Positions 26,404 through 35,611 are shown, numbered from the stretch's first letter. The stretch: 64,000 bases of DNA from Gracilibacillus alcaliphilus (GCF_016909015.1 NZ_JAFBFA010000013.1:1-64000), one strand, 5' to 3'. Translations and numbers: made by a program. The notes: generated from the letters alone by a model not told the origin.

Positions 26404-27258
26404 TTATGCTTTACCTGAAGAACCGAATTCACGCATTTTACCGATTACGGTATCTTTAATGGCGTCACGGCTTGGTCCTAAGTATTTACGTGGATCGATC
26501 ATTTTAGGGTTTGCTTCTAATACTTCACGGACTACTTTTGTTTGTTGGATTTGGTTTTCTGTATTTACATTAATTTTGGATGTACCAAGAGAAATTGCCT
26601 TTTGGATATCTTTCAAAGGGATACCAGTTCCGCCATGCAGTACTAATGGTACACCTGCAATAGTATTGATTTCTTCCATCTCTTTAAAGCCTAAGTTTGG
26701 TTCGCCTTGGTAAGGACCGTGTACAGAACCTAATGCTGGTGCAAGACAGTCAATGCCAGTGCGCTCCACAAGTTCTTTACATTCGTCTGTATCTGCGTAC
26801 ATGATACCACCTTGTACACCATCTTCATCACCGCCAACTGTACCAAGTTCTGCTTCAACTGATACACCGTGGAAGTGTGCAAGTTCTACTACTTTAGAAG
26901 TAACAGCGATATTCTCTTCAAAAGGATCATGTGATGCATCAATCATAACAGAAGTAAATCCTGCATGGATTGCCTTCGCACATGATTCAAAGCTAGAACC
27001 ATGATCTAAGTGAATAGCTACTGGTACGGTTGTTCCTTGTGCTTCCGCTGTAGCTTCTACCATTGCTACTACAACACCGAAACCACCCATATATTTTGCT
27101 GCACCTTCAGATACACCAAGGATTACTGGAGATTTTTCTTCTTCTGCCGCTTGAAGGATAGCTTGTACATATTCTAAATTGTTGATATTGAATTGACCTA
27201 CTGCATACCCATTTTCGTTTGCTTTGATAAGCATTTCTTTCATTGATACTAATGGCAT
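26404..27258 (-). CDS. fbaA: Fructose-1,6-bisphosphate aldolase, class II
   Basis: Zinc-dependent glycolytic and gluconeogenic aldolase of 284 residues. Zinc ligands are in VAIHLDHGSSFE (His near residue 84) and in later His residues (SVHGPY, LHGGTGI); the DHP-binding GGTGI and NVNTENQ segments are intact. The long ORF extends upstream to 27327, but the ATG at 27258 (MPLVSMKEML) has AAAGGAGG seven bases before it and matches the family N-terminus. In B. subtilis it lies next to spo0F; here a 5-kb nucleoside operon has come between them. Confidence 0.97.
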   Translation of the reverse strand: MPLVSMKEMLIKANENGYAVGQFNINNLEYVQAILQAAEEEKSPVILGVSEGAAKYMGGFGVVVAMVEATAEAQGTTVPVAIHLDHGSSFESCAKAIHAGFTSVMIDASHDPFEENIAVTSKVVELAHFHGVSVEAELGTVGGDEDGVQGGIMYADTDECKELVERTGIDCLAPALGSVHGPYQGEPNLGFKEMEEINTIAGVPLVLHGGTGIPLKDIQKAISLGTSKINVNTENQIQQTKVVREVLEANPKMIDPRKYLGPSRDAIKDTVIGKMREFGSSGKA

Positions 27259-27466
27259 TATTGTTCCTCCTTTAATATATGTAAACACAATGATAAAACA
27301 ATCGATCTTGTGAAAGATTGTACCCATTTATAGAATACCAATTTCATGGGCAAGGTGCAACAAAACATTTTCATTCAACCGCTTACTTTTCATTTTTTTT
27401 AACATTTATCCCTAAAAACAAGAAACCACCTCCCCTTCATAGGTTTTTTGACCCTATGCAGGAAGG

Positions 27467-28765
27467 TTATGACAATAATCGCTCTTTTATTTCATTGATA
27501 TGCCAAATGACCTTTTCTTTGTCGATGGTCATTAACTGTCTGTTATTTAACAGTACTTGTCCGTCCACGATCGTATGGGTAATATCTGTTGATTTGACAG
27601 AATAAATAATATGAGAAATGATATTATTCTTTGGTGATAGGTGAGGCTGATCAAAGTCAATTAACGTGATATCGGCCTGTTTACCTGTCTCAATCGTACC
27701 TGTTATTTGATCGATACCTAAAGCACGTGCACCTTGACTGGTACCTAGTGCCAATGTTTGATAGGCAGATAAGGCTGTGGCATCTTCATTGGCAACCTTT
27801 TGCAGAAGACTGGCGAAGCGCATTTCTTCTATCATATCAAGTGCATTGTTGCTGGCTGATCCATCTGTACCAATCCCGACACGCACCCCTTGTTCTAATA
27901 GATGGGCAATTGGTGCAATCCCGCTGGCTAATTTCATATTACTTTTCGGATTATAAATCAGTCCAGCCTGATGCTGCTGCAAAATAGCTATATCTTGATC
28001 TGATAGATATACACCATGTGCCGCAATCACTGGACGAGAAAATAATCCTGTTTTTTCCATCAAAGTGATTGGACTTTCCTGATACTCGTTTGCAATAATC
28101 GTCATTTCCTGCCTTGTCTCTGCCAAGTGGGTGTGGATAGCACAATCTAAACGTTCAGCCTCTTGGACTATCTTTTCTATCATGTTTGGTGAACATGTAT
28201 AAGGTGCATGTGGAGATAGTAACGGTGTAATCCGGCTATGGCCTACCTGTTTCCATTTTTCGACAAATGCTATTGTTGCTTGGAGACGTTCTTCTCCGTT
28301 TCCAGCTGTCTCCATAATCGCTTCACACAATAATGCACGTAAACCGGCTTGATCTACTGCCTGAGCAATTTCATCCAAGCCAAAGTACATATCTGAAAAA
28401 GTGGTTGTCCCTGACTCAATCATTTCGATCATGCTTAACATCGAAGCCCAATAAACATCATCTGCCGTCATTTTTCCTTCTATGACCCACATTTCTTGGA
28501 GCCAGTCCATTAATGGCAGATCATCACGATAACCACGCAGCAAACTCATCGGTGTATGGGTGTGGCCATTGATCAGGCCGGGAATTGCCACTCGATTGGT
28601 TCCATCAATCACTTGATCAGCTGTCAATGCAGCAGGACGTTCAGATCCAACCTCCTGAATCAAACCGTCTTTTATCAGAATATAGCCGTGTTCTATCATT
28701 TCTTGATCTTTGGTCATTGGTACGATGGTTACATTTTTAATTAATAAGCTTTCTTTAGTCTGCAT
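27467..28765 (-). CDS. mtaD: Amidohydrolase, MTA/SAH deaminase-like
   Basis: Metal-dependent deaminase of the amidohydrolase superfamily (432 residues), most like 5-methylthioadenosine/S-adenosylhomocysteine deaminase. Metal ligands are in NGHTHTPM (HxH, near residue 68), THLAETRQE, AAHGVYL and GTDGSASNN; HAPYTCS is also typical of MtaD. It would turn an adenosine-type nucleoside into the inosine form with release of ammonia. It is the last gene of the operon, eight bases after the GntR gene. Guanine deaminase or a triazine hydrolase-like activity cannot be excluded from sequence alone. Confidence 0.8.
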   Translation of the reverse strand: MQTKESLLIKNVTIVPMTKDQEMIEHGYILIKDGLIQEVGSERPAALTADQVIDGTNRVAIPGLINGHTHTPMSLLRGYRDDLPLMDWLQEMWVIEGKMTADDVYWASMLSMIEMIESGTTTFSDMYFGLDEIAQAVDQAGLRALLCEAIMETAGNGEERLQATIAFVEKWKQVGHSRITPLLSPHAPYTCSPNMIEKIVQEAERLDCAIHTHLAETRQEMTIIANEYQESPITLMEKTGLFSRPVIAAHGVYLSDQDIAILQQHQAGLIYNPKSNMKLASGIAPIAHLLEQGVRVGIGTDGSASNNALDMIEEMRFASLLQKVANEDATALSAYQTLALGTSQGARALGIDQITGTIETGKQADITLIDFDQPHLSPKNNIISHIIYSVKSTDITHTIVDGQVLLNNRQLMTIDKEKVIWHINEIKERLLS

Positions 28766-28773
28766 CTGTTCAC

Positions 28774-29502
28774 CTACCGTCTTCTAATAAAGTGAAACTT
28801 CATTACGTCATTTCTGATATAACTTTTTCCATAATATAAAGGCTTATTTCCTTTCGTATAATGGACTTGTTCTAAAACTTGCAGTGCTTCACCAGGCTCT
28901 ATTCTTAATTTATCTGCTAACTCTGGAGTGGCTTTATCCGCAAAAATAGTACAATTGGAATAAATGAGCTGCTGATTCTGTTGTTGTTCTAAATAAGCAA
29001 AGAATGACTCCTGTTGTTGTATTTCTCTGTCATCATCACCAATAACAGCCTCTGGGACAACAACAATATCATAGGCGAACGGCAGCTTATCTGCTGTACG
29101 CACCCTCTCAAACGTAATAATCGGGGTTTCAGGCTCCAATTGGAGTAAATCAGTAATCGGTCCAGTGGCCTGTCCTTTTATTACCACAGTATTAATCGTA
29201 CCTGGCGTTAACCCTTGCCATTTGATAAAATCTGTCATACTCTCCAATTTTTCTAAACCGGCATTCAATTGGGGAGAAGCAGAGATGACAAATGTACCTA
29301 CACCATGCCTGCGATCAATATACCCATCTAGTTCTAAACGCTGAAGTGCTTCGCGCAAGGCCGTTCGGCTGACACGCAATTGTTTTGCTAATTCTTGTTC
29401 TGAAGGTAATTTATCACCCACAGGGTATTCTCCCTTTTGGATTAGTCCATGAATGGTCAGATATATTCGATCTGGCAGGGTGTCAGGTTTCTTTAATTCC
29501 AT
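28774..29502 (-). CDS. GntR-family regulator with UTRA domain
   Basis: Transcription factor of 242 residues. The N-terminal winged helix-turn-helix (LPSEQELAKQLRVSRTALREALQRLELDGYI, about residues 33-63) is followed by an effector-binding UTRA domain of the HutC subfamily (about 85-235). It sits within the operon it presumably controls; the likely operator is the TAGAGGTATGACCTCTA palindrome upstream of the first gene. The effector might be a nucleoside or a sugar 1-phosphate; this is inference. Confidence 0.85.
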   Translation of the reverse strand: MELKKPDTLPDRIYLTIHGLIQKGEYPVGDKLPSEQELAKQLRVSRTALREALQRLELDGYIDRRHGVGTFVISASPQLNAGLEKLESMTDFIKWQGLTPGTINTVVIKGQATGPITDLLQLEPETPIITFERVRTADKLPFAYDIVVVPEAVIGDDDREIQQQESFFAYLEQQQNQQLIYSNCTIFADKATPELADKLRIEPGEALQVLEQVHYTKGNKPLYYGKSYIRNDVMKFHFIRRR

Positions 29503-29544
29503 CTGTCTATCTCGCTCCTTCTTACGTTCGGCTGCATGTTCTTT

Positions 29545-30597
29545 TTATTTTTCTAAGTGTTCACGAATATTTCTAGCCGCAAATACCCCTTTATGTGTAA
29601 CAATTGCATCTACAAAATTTGGTGATACAATATCAAAGGACGGATATAGCCCTTCAATTCCCTCAATCGCTGTCCGTACACCACGTGCATAGAAGACCTC
29701 ATCTGCTTGACGAAATTCAATCTCAATTTGATCTGTGCTTGGCGAATTCTCATCAGGACCTTCATATCCTAATACATAGAACGGAATGTTGTGGTGCTGG
29801 GCGACTACTGCATATTGATAAGTCCCGATCTTATTACATATATGTCCTTCTAACGTGATCTTGTCGGCAGCTGTAACAAGTGCCGTAATCATGCCTTGCT
29901 CCATTAAAAATCCAGGCATATTGTCAGTTACAAGGGTAACCTTTGTCCCCGTTTCTTTAATCGAATGAGCCGTTAAACGAGCCCCCTGAAAATAAGGACG
30001 GGTTTCCGTGCAATACATTTCAATATGTTTCTTTTGTTTCTTCGCTTCTAACAGCATATGAATTAAAGCAGAATCGGCAAAACAATGTGTTAATACCCGA
30101 TCACCATCTTTAAGTAAATTGGCCGTATATTTTCCACAGTCGATGGCAATTTGATCTGCTTCTGCTACTTCTTGATTCATAAAGGCAATTAATTGTTCCG
30201 CTACGTCATCCGCTTGTTTCCCTGCCTCAATAGCCGGCTTAATTTCAGTTAAACATTTATCTAAAATAACTTTTAAACGCTGACCGGTTGGCCGAGTTGC
30301 CAATAAACGCTGATAGACTTCCTCTGCATATTGTGCAAGTGTTTGACCTGACCATTCCGGATTTTGTTTCAAGGCCAGGGCAAAGCCATAGCCTGCCGCA
30401 ATAGCAATAACAATTGCTCCTTGAATCGTCATATCTTCAATCGCTTCTGCTACCTGCTGGTAGTCTTCGCAAACGACATAGGTCGTTTCCTCTGGATACA
30501 GTCGGCGATTTAATAAAATCACCTGTTGATCTTCATATCTTACTGTGTTATGCAGATAGGCCAATAACGGTACATCTTGTGCTTGTGGTACGTTCAT
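29545..30597 (-). CDS. MtnA-like sugar-1-phosphate isomerase (eIF2B-like fold)
   Basis: A 350-residue protein related to methylthioribose-1-phosphate isomerase. The catalytic Cys (VLTHCFADSAL, near residue 155) and Asp (VTDNMPGFLM) of MtnA are present, with ETRPYFQGARLTA and CNKIGTYQYAV. Two family signatures deviate: RGAPAIG is here QGAIVIAIAAG, and the loop after the catalytic Cys is changed. This suggests the same chemistry (aldose 1-phosphate to ketose 1-phosphate) on a different sugar. The start at 30597 has GGAGG nine bases upstream; the ORF itself runs on to 30654 inside nupC. It lies between nupC and the GntR gene. Confidence 0.75.
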   Translation of the reverse strand: MNVPQAQDVPLLAYLHNTVRYEDQQVILLNRRLYPEETTYVVCEDYQQVAEAIEDMTIQGAIVIAIAAGYGFALALKQNPEWSGQTLAQYAEEVYQRLLATRPTGQRLKVILDKCLTEIKPAIEAGKQADDVAEQLIAFMNQEVAEADQIAIDCGKYTANLLKDGDRVLTHCFADSALIHMLLEAKKQKKHIEMYCTETRPYFQGARLTAHSIKETGTKVTLVTDNMPGFLMEQGMITALVTAADKITLEGHICNKIGTYQYAVVAQHHNIPFYVLGYEGPDENSPSTDQIEIEFRQADEVFYARGVRTAIEGIEGLYPSFDIVSPNFVDAIVTHKGVFAARNIREHLEK

Positions 30598-30622
30598 ATC
30601 GTTTCTCCTCCCTTTTACTTGC

Positions 30623-31849
30623 TTACATAAAGAACATACCGGCAATCGCTGCACTTAACATAGAAGCTAAGGCACCGGCAAATACACTTTTTAGTGATAG
30701 TTTGGCAAATAAACTCTGGCGCTTCGGATCTAAACTAGTTAGTGTACTGGCTAATGTTGCCATTGACGAGAAATTGGCAAATCCACATAAGGCAAAGGTG
30801 ATCACCATGATGGACTTGTCACTAAACTGTGCTGTATTATCCATTAAGTTGATATAAGCAATAAATTCAGTTAATACTAACTTCTCACCAATTAACGATC
30901 CTGCCATGACGGCTTCACTCCACGGAATACCGATCGCAAAAGCAAGTGGTGCTATAATAAAACCTAAAATTTGTTGTAAACTTGTTTCAAACCCAAATAA
31001 ACCAGTGGCAAACCCAATAAAGCCATTCACCATGTAAATGAGGGCAACAAAGGCGATTAAGGTAGCCCCTACAATTAAGGCAATCTGCAGACCATTTCGA
31101 GCTCCTGTAGAAGCAGCCTCAATGACATTACTGGCGCCTTCTTCATCTGCCAGCTGCAGATCGGTATCTTCTTTTATATCTTCTGTTTCTGGGTAAAATA
31201 TTTTGGCAATAATCAAACCCGATGGTGCTGCCATAAAACTAGCCACTAGCAGGTATTGTAATTCCACTCCCAAAAGGGCATAGGAAGCCAGCATCGTACC
31301 AGCAATAGAAGCCAGCCCGCATGTCATAACCGCAAAAATCTCTGAACCAGACATCTTCGGCAAGTGCGGCTTGACAACTAGCGGAGATTCGGTTTGACCA
31401 ACAAAAATATTCGCTGCTGCTACAACCGATTCACGTTTGGTGGTTTTAAATAAGAAAGAAAATAAACCACCAACATATTTAAAGATAAATTTCATAATCT
31501 TCAAGTGATATAAGATCGCAATTAATGAGGCAAAGAAAATAATCATTGGCAGCACATTAAAAGCAACAATAAACTGGATACCAGACTCCTCTGTGTATAA
31601 ACCGCCAAATACGAAATCGATTCCTTCATCTGCATAGCCGATAATAACATTGACAAAATCGGAAATGCCCATTAATATCGTCGAACCGATCTTTGTCGAT
31701 AAAACAAACCAGGCAAATACGATCTCAAAGGCCAGAGCAATCAGCACAAGTCTCAGACTGACCTTTTTCTTATTATTAGAAAAAATAAAAGCAAGGCCAC
31801 AAACAATTAAGATTCCAAACAGACCCCAAACAATATTAATAAAACTCAT
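30623..31849 (-). CDS. nupC: Nucleoside permease, NupC/CNT family
   Basis: Concentrative nucleoside symporter of 408 residues with about nine to ten membrane helices. Family motifs are visible: GQTESPLVVKPHLPKMSGSE, MTCGLASIAGTMLA, NGLQIALIVGATLIAF near residue 250, and CGFANFSSMA close to the C-terminus. It supplies substrate for the phosphorylase and deaminase encoded on either side. Cation dependence is not clear from sequence. Confidence 0.93.
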   Translation of the reverse strand: MSFINIVWGLFGILIVCGLAFIFSNNKKKVSLRLVLIALAFEIVFAWFVLSTKIGSTILMGISDFVNVIIGYADEGIDFVFGGLYTEESGIQFIVAFNVLPMIIFFASLIAILYHLKIMKFIFKYVGGLFSFLFKTTKRESVVAAANIFVGQTESPLVVKPHLPKMSGSEIFAVMTCGLASIAGTMLASYALLGVELQYLLVASFMAAPSGLIIAKIFYPETEDIKEDTDLQLADEEGASNVIEAASTGARNGLQIALIVGATLIAFVALIYMVNGFIGFATGLFGFETSLQQILGFIIAPLAFAIGIPWSEAVMAGSLIGEKLVLTEFIAYINLMDNTAQFSDKSIMVITFALCGFANFSSMATLASTLTSLDPKRQSLFAKLSLKSVFAGALASMLSAAIAGMFFM

Positions 31850-31942
31850 TTATTTCCCCTCTCTGGTATTCCCAGTAAGTTTCTTATTCATTTTTTAGAC
31901 AATGTAGCCTCTTTATGAAGAAAGGTGAGTACCTTTCCCCAT

Positions 31943-32671
31943 TTAGAACGTTACTATAGCCTCTAAGGCAATATAAATCTCATCTTCTACTGCTTTTTTG
32001 ACATGATCTTGATGTGGATTATAGTAGTCCATATCTGCATAGGCATAACCATCTAGTGCGACAATACCTCCAGCAGAAATGCCACGTAATTGTGCAATAG
32101 TATATAATGCCGATAATTCCATTTCAGCACCTAGGGCACCAGCATCTTTATATAATTTATGCGGAAATTCAACCGGGCCGGCATAGAAGGCATCCAATGT
32201 AACAATCATCCCTGTTCCAAATGTGACATCTGTTGCTTCAGCCGCTTCATTTAACGCCTGTACCACACGGAAATCAGCTACAGCCGGTACTCCATCTGGA
32301 ACCATTTGTTTGGTTAAACCATCTGTTCGAACAGCAGAGCTGGCAATAATCAAGCTGCCTGGCGGTAATTCCTTTGTATACGATCCAGCTGTTCCAACAC
32401 GGATAATGACTTTCGCTCCGGCTTTAATTAATTCTTCAAAATGAACGGCTGCCCCGGGCGCTCCAATGCCGTGACTTGAAACCGTAACAGCTGTCCCTTT
32501 GTATTTCCCATTAAACGTACGATATTCCCTGGAATAAGCAATCTCTTCTGCGTCTTCCAATTTGCTGGCGATCAATTCTGCTCGAAATGGATCTCCACAA
32601 ACAATAACTAGAGGAGAAATGCCATGAACCGGAATCTTCGTTGTTGGCATAACCTGTTGATTTTCGCTCAT
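31943..32671 (-). CDS. Nucleoside phosphorylase (NP-I, uridine phosphorylase-like)
   Basis: A 242-residue NP-I family phosphorylase. The phosphate loop GDPFRAELIA (near residue 26), the second phosphate site VIIRVGTAGS, and the ribose-binding AEMELSALYTIAQ are conserved. After it comes ALDG, an Asp where purine-specific enzymes use an acid. It would split a nucleoside to base plus (deoxy/5'-modified)ribose 1-phosphate, the substrate expected for the MtnA-like isomerase in the same operon. It is the first gene of the operon. Uridine, inosine and methylthioinosine are all possible substrates. Confidence 0.85.
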   Translation of the reverse strand: MSENQQVMPTTKIPVHGISPLVIVCGDPFRAELIASKLEDAEEIAYSREYRTFNGKYKGTAVTVSSHGIGAPGAAVHFEELIKAGAKVIIRVGTAGSYTKELPPGSLIIASSAVRTDGLTKQMVPDGVPAVADFRVVQALNEAAEATDVTFGTGMIVTLDAFYAGPVEFPHKLYKDAGALGAEMELSALYTIAQLRGISAGGIVALDGYAYADMDYYNPHQDHVKKAVEDEIYIALEAIVTF

Positions 32672-32708
32672 ATAAACAAAACAACCCTTCTTTTTTTATT
32701 AAATTCCC

Positions 32709-32763
32709 TAGAGGTATGACCTCTATACAACTTCAACATTACCTTCCCGAAAAAAAGTTGTCA
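32709..32763 (-). promoter_or_regulatory. Promoter and palindromic operator of the nucleoside operon
   Basis: On the minus strand a TTGACA -35 box (32758-32763) is followed after 17 bases by a weak -10 (TAATGT). Immediately downstream lies the perfect palindrome TAGAGGTATGACCTCTA (32709-32725), with the GGT..ACC core seen in HutC-type GntR operators. Its place over the start site fits repression by the GntR protein of the operon. The rest of the gap, to 33016, shows nothing else. Confidence 0.6.
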
Positions 32764-33016
32764 ATATTTTTTTAATTTTGTCAAAAAGGATTGCGATATG
32801 TTTTGAGGGTATCTTCTTATACTGAATTACAATCTATGACAGCATACCAAAAGTCCTTATTATTAAATGACTGGTACTTTCTCTCAAAGAAAGGCCATGT
32901 CACAAAATAATAAAGACTTTTTGTGATAAAAAATAGGTATAGTTTTTGACTTCTTTACATTAAGGCATGAGCTATCAGACAATTTACAACTTAAACAAAT
33001 AGATCATCCGTTAACA

Positions 33017-33379
33017 TTATTTCTGTAAAACGGTAGCGACTAGTTCACGAATATCGTTTAGTTGAAACGGCTTTTCTATGACTTTATGGATCATACTTGA
33101 GTGCTGAACGTCTGCTTTTGCCTTCTCAGGCAGCCCACTCATCATAATAACAGGAATATGATAACCTTCTTTTTGAAGCATAGTGAGCAGTGTCGGTCCA
33201 TCAATAATAGGCAGTTTATAATCTAACATAATTAAATCCGGCTGTTGCTGGGTGATTTTTTCAAATGCTTCTTTACCATTTACAGCAAGTTCTACCCGAT
33301 AGCTCTCCTGGCTAATGACTTCTTCCAAAAGCAATCGTATTCCTACCTGATCGTCTACAACTAGAACCGTTTTTTCCAT
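33017..33379 (-). CDS. spo0F: Sporulation phosphorelay response regulator Spo0F
   Basis: Single-domain receiver (120 residues) that takes phosphate from sensor kinases and passes it to Spo0B. The acidic pocket Asp9/Asp10, phosphoacceptor Asp53 (LIMLDYKLP), Ser81 (MMSGLP) and Lys103 (IEKPF) are all present, and there is no output domain. A sigma-H promoter and a possible Spo0A box lie upstream. It is adjacent to pyrG as in Bacillus. Confidence 0.95.
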   Translation of the reverse strand: MEKTVLVVDDQVGIRLLLEEVISQESYRVELAVNGKEAFEKITQQQPDLIMLDYKLPIIDGPTLLTMLQKEGYHIPVIMMSGLPEKAKADVQHSSMIHKVIEKPFQLNDIRELVATVLQK

Positions 33380-33426
33380 ATGAATTAACCCCTTCTAACA
33401 TTTTCTAGGATAGTTTGTTTATTTGG

Positions 33427-33493
33427 AACGACAAATAATCGCTAACGGCAGTTCTATATAGTTTAAATTCGCCATATCTTACGAAATTCCTGC
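33427..33493 (-). promoter_or_regulatory. Sigma-H promoter and possible Spo0A box of spo0F
   Basis: On the minus strand GCAGGAATT (33485-33493), 11 bases, then GGCGAAT (33467-33473), a full match to the sigma-H pattern RNAGGAWWW-N11-12-RNNGAAT. Downstream is TTTGTCGTT (33427-33435), two mismatches from a Spo0A box. spo0F is transcribed by sigma-H and controlled by Spo0A in B. subtilis. Confidence 0.75.
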
Positions 33494-33669
33494 AACATTT
33501 TACTATAAGAAATTATAAATTTCATTATAACATAGCAAACCGATAAGATTTAGTATTTTTTTGAAAGCGGTTACTGATTATTGAGCAATAAGCAATGAAA
33601 CTTCTTTTTTGTGATTGCTGTCTGGTATAACTGACGTGCGGCTTTTAGTTGTATTTGCAGAATTCGTTA

Positions 33670-33762
33670 TGATGAACAAATTTTCGAGGATTTTCGCTTT
33701 TTTGTCCGTCATTTTCGTTTTGACGGACAACTCATTGAGCTTTACTCTTTTTTTGTCCGTCA
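33670..33762. repeat. Two TGACGGACAA hairpin repeats
   Basis: Unit 1 (TGATGAACAA at 33670 to TTGTCCGTCA at 33702-33711) and unit 2 (TGACGGACAA at 33721-33730 to TTGTCCGTCA at 33753-33762) have the same period and T-run as the other arrays. The gap 33380-33904 otherwise contains only the spo0F promoter and the pyrG terminator. Confidence 0.8.
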
Positions 33763-33858
33763 TTTCTGCTATTGATGAATGGAGGGCGAATTCCCCGGCT
33801 ATGTCCGCATACTATAGTTCCTTGCTGCTTTCCCAGATTACCGCCATCCTTTTCATAT

Positions 33859-33893
33859 GAAAAAACACCCTACTTCAAAAAGTAGGATGTTTG
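33859..33893 (-). terminator. Rho-independent terminator of pyrG
   Basis: ACATCCTACTT pairs with AAGTAGGGTGT (one G-T pair) around a short loop and is followed on the minus strand by TTTTTTC, about 12 bases after the pyrG stop. Confidence 0.88.
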
Positions 33894-33904
33894 CTTTCGC
33901 TTGT

Positions 33905-35503
33905 TTATTTATTAACCGCAGCACCGATGAAGCCATTAAATAATTGTTGTGGTCTGGTTGGTCTTGATTTGAATTCCGGGTGAAACTGAGAAGCGACGAA
34001 CCATGGGTGATCCTCTAGTTCAATCGTCTCGACCAATTTATGATCTGGACTTGTACCAGAGAAGACAAATCCATGTGCTTCCATCTGTTCTCTATATTCG
34101 TTATTAAATTCAAAACGATGGCGGTGGCGTTCATAGATAACATCTTCATTCCCATAGGCCTCTTTTGTTTTTGTACCATCCTGCAGACGGCATGGGTAGA
34201 TACCTAAACGTAAAGTACCGCCAAGGTCAGAGACATCTTTTTGCTCTGGCAACAGATCAATAATTGGATATGGAGTGTTTGGATCAATCTCAAAAGAGTT
34301 CGCTCCTTCTAATCCAACTACATTACGGGCAAATTCAACGGTCGCAAGTTGCATACCTAAACAAATGCCGAGGAATGGCAGTTTATTCTCACGAGCATAG
34401 CGGATTGCTTCCAGCTTACCCTCGATCCCTCTGTCGCCAAAACCGCCTGGAACTAATAATCCTTCTACATCTGATAAATGCTCGGCAACATTGCTGCTGG
34501 TAACCTCTTCCGCATTAATCCATTTGACTTCCACATCGGCGTCATGCGTATAACCTGCATGCTTTAAGGCTTCTACGACAGAAATATAGGCATCAGGCAG
34601 TTCCACATATTTACCTACTAAACCGATTGTTATTTTTTTCGATAGCTTCAATACACGCTCTACCAGCTGATTCCACTCGGTCATGTCTGCTTCGCCACAG
34701 TCCAAACCAAAATGATCACATGTAATCTGATCTAAGTTCTGTTTTTGTAAGTCAAGTGGTACGTGATATAGTGTATCTGCATCTCCAGCTTCAATTACAG
34801 ATTTCTCGTTAATATCACAGAACAAAGCAATCTTTTCTTTCATTTCCTGACTGATTGCATGTTCGGTTCTTAATACAATCACATCCGGCTGAATCCCTAA
34901 AGAACGTAATTCTTTCACACTGTGCTGGGTAGGCTTGGTTTTCAGTTCTCCGGCTGCCTTGATATATGGTACTAGCGTACAATGGATATACATGACATTG
35001 TCTTTCCCAATGTCACTCTTAATTTGGCGAATCGCCTCAATGAACGGTAAGGATTCAATATCCCCTACAGTACCGCCAATTTCCGTGATGACAATGTCTG
35101 CATTAGTCTGTTTACCAGCTTGAAAGACTTTGTCCTTAATTTCATTAGTGATATGTGGAATCACTTGAACCGTGCCGCCTAAGTAATCACCATGGCGTTC
35201 TTTCTTAATAACAGTTGAATAAATCTTTCCCGTTGTAATATTGCTGTATTGATTAAGATTGATATCAATAAAGCGTTCATAATGACCTAAGTCAAGGTCT
35301 GTTTCTGCGCCATCATCTGTCACAAATACCTCGCCATGTTGATATGGACTCATGGTGCCTGGATCCACATTGATGTATGGGTCAAATTTCTGGATAGTTA
35401 CCTTTAATCCTCTATTTTTCAAAAGTCGTCCCAATGAGGCAGCCGTAATCCCTTTTCCAATAGAAGAAACAACACCACCAGTTACAAATATATACTTGGT
35501 CAC
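33905..35503 (-). CDS. pyrG: CTP synthase
   Basis: Makes CTP from UTP, ATP and glutamine. It is 532 residues: an N-terminal synthetase domain with GGVVSSIGKGITAASL, then a class I glutamine amidotransferase domain with the nucleophile in LGICLGMQLA (Cys near residue 380) and the His-Glu pair in QFHPEFKS. The start is a GTG preceded by AGAGGGA. Upstream is an attenuator whose transcript starts with GGGC, as in the B. subtilis CTP-sensing mechanism. Confidence 0.98.
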   Translation of the reverse strand: MTKYIFVTGGVVSSIGKGITAASLGRLLKNRGLKVTIQKFDPYINVDPGTMSPYQHGEVFVTDDGAETDLDLGHYERFIDINLNQYSNITTGKIYSTVIKKERHGDYLGGTVQVIPHITNEIKDKVFQAGKQTNADIVITEIGGTVGDIESLPFIEAIRQIKSDIGKDNVMYIHCTLVPYIKAAGELKTKPTQHSVKELRSLGIQPDVIVLRTEHAISQEMKEKIALFCDINEKSVIEAGDADTLYHVPLDLQKQNLDQITCDHFGLDCGEADMTEWNQLVERVLKLSKKITIGLVGKYVELPDAYISVVEALKHAGYTHDADVEVKWINAEEVTSSNVAEHLSDVEGLLVPGGFGDRGIEGKLEAIRYARENKLPFLGICLGMQLATVEFARNVVGLEGANSFEIDPNTPYPIIDLLPEQKDVSDLGGTLRLGIYPCRLQDGTKTKEAYGNEDVIYERHRHRFEFNNEYREQMEAHGFVFSGTSPDHKLVETIELEDHPWFVASQFHPEFKSRPTRPQQLFNGFIGAAVNK

Positions 35504-35611
35504 ACTATATCCCTCTTTCTATTTGTATTATGATATCTATTATTTTTCGTGACAAATAAACAAGTTATGACACACGCTCTAAATAAGGTACGCACCATAT
35601 GATATGCTTAT

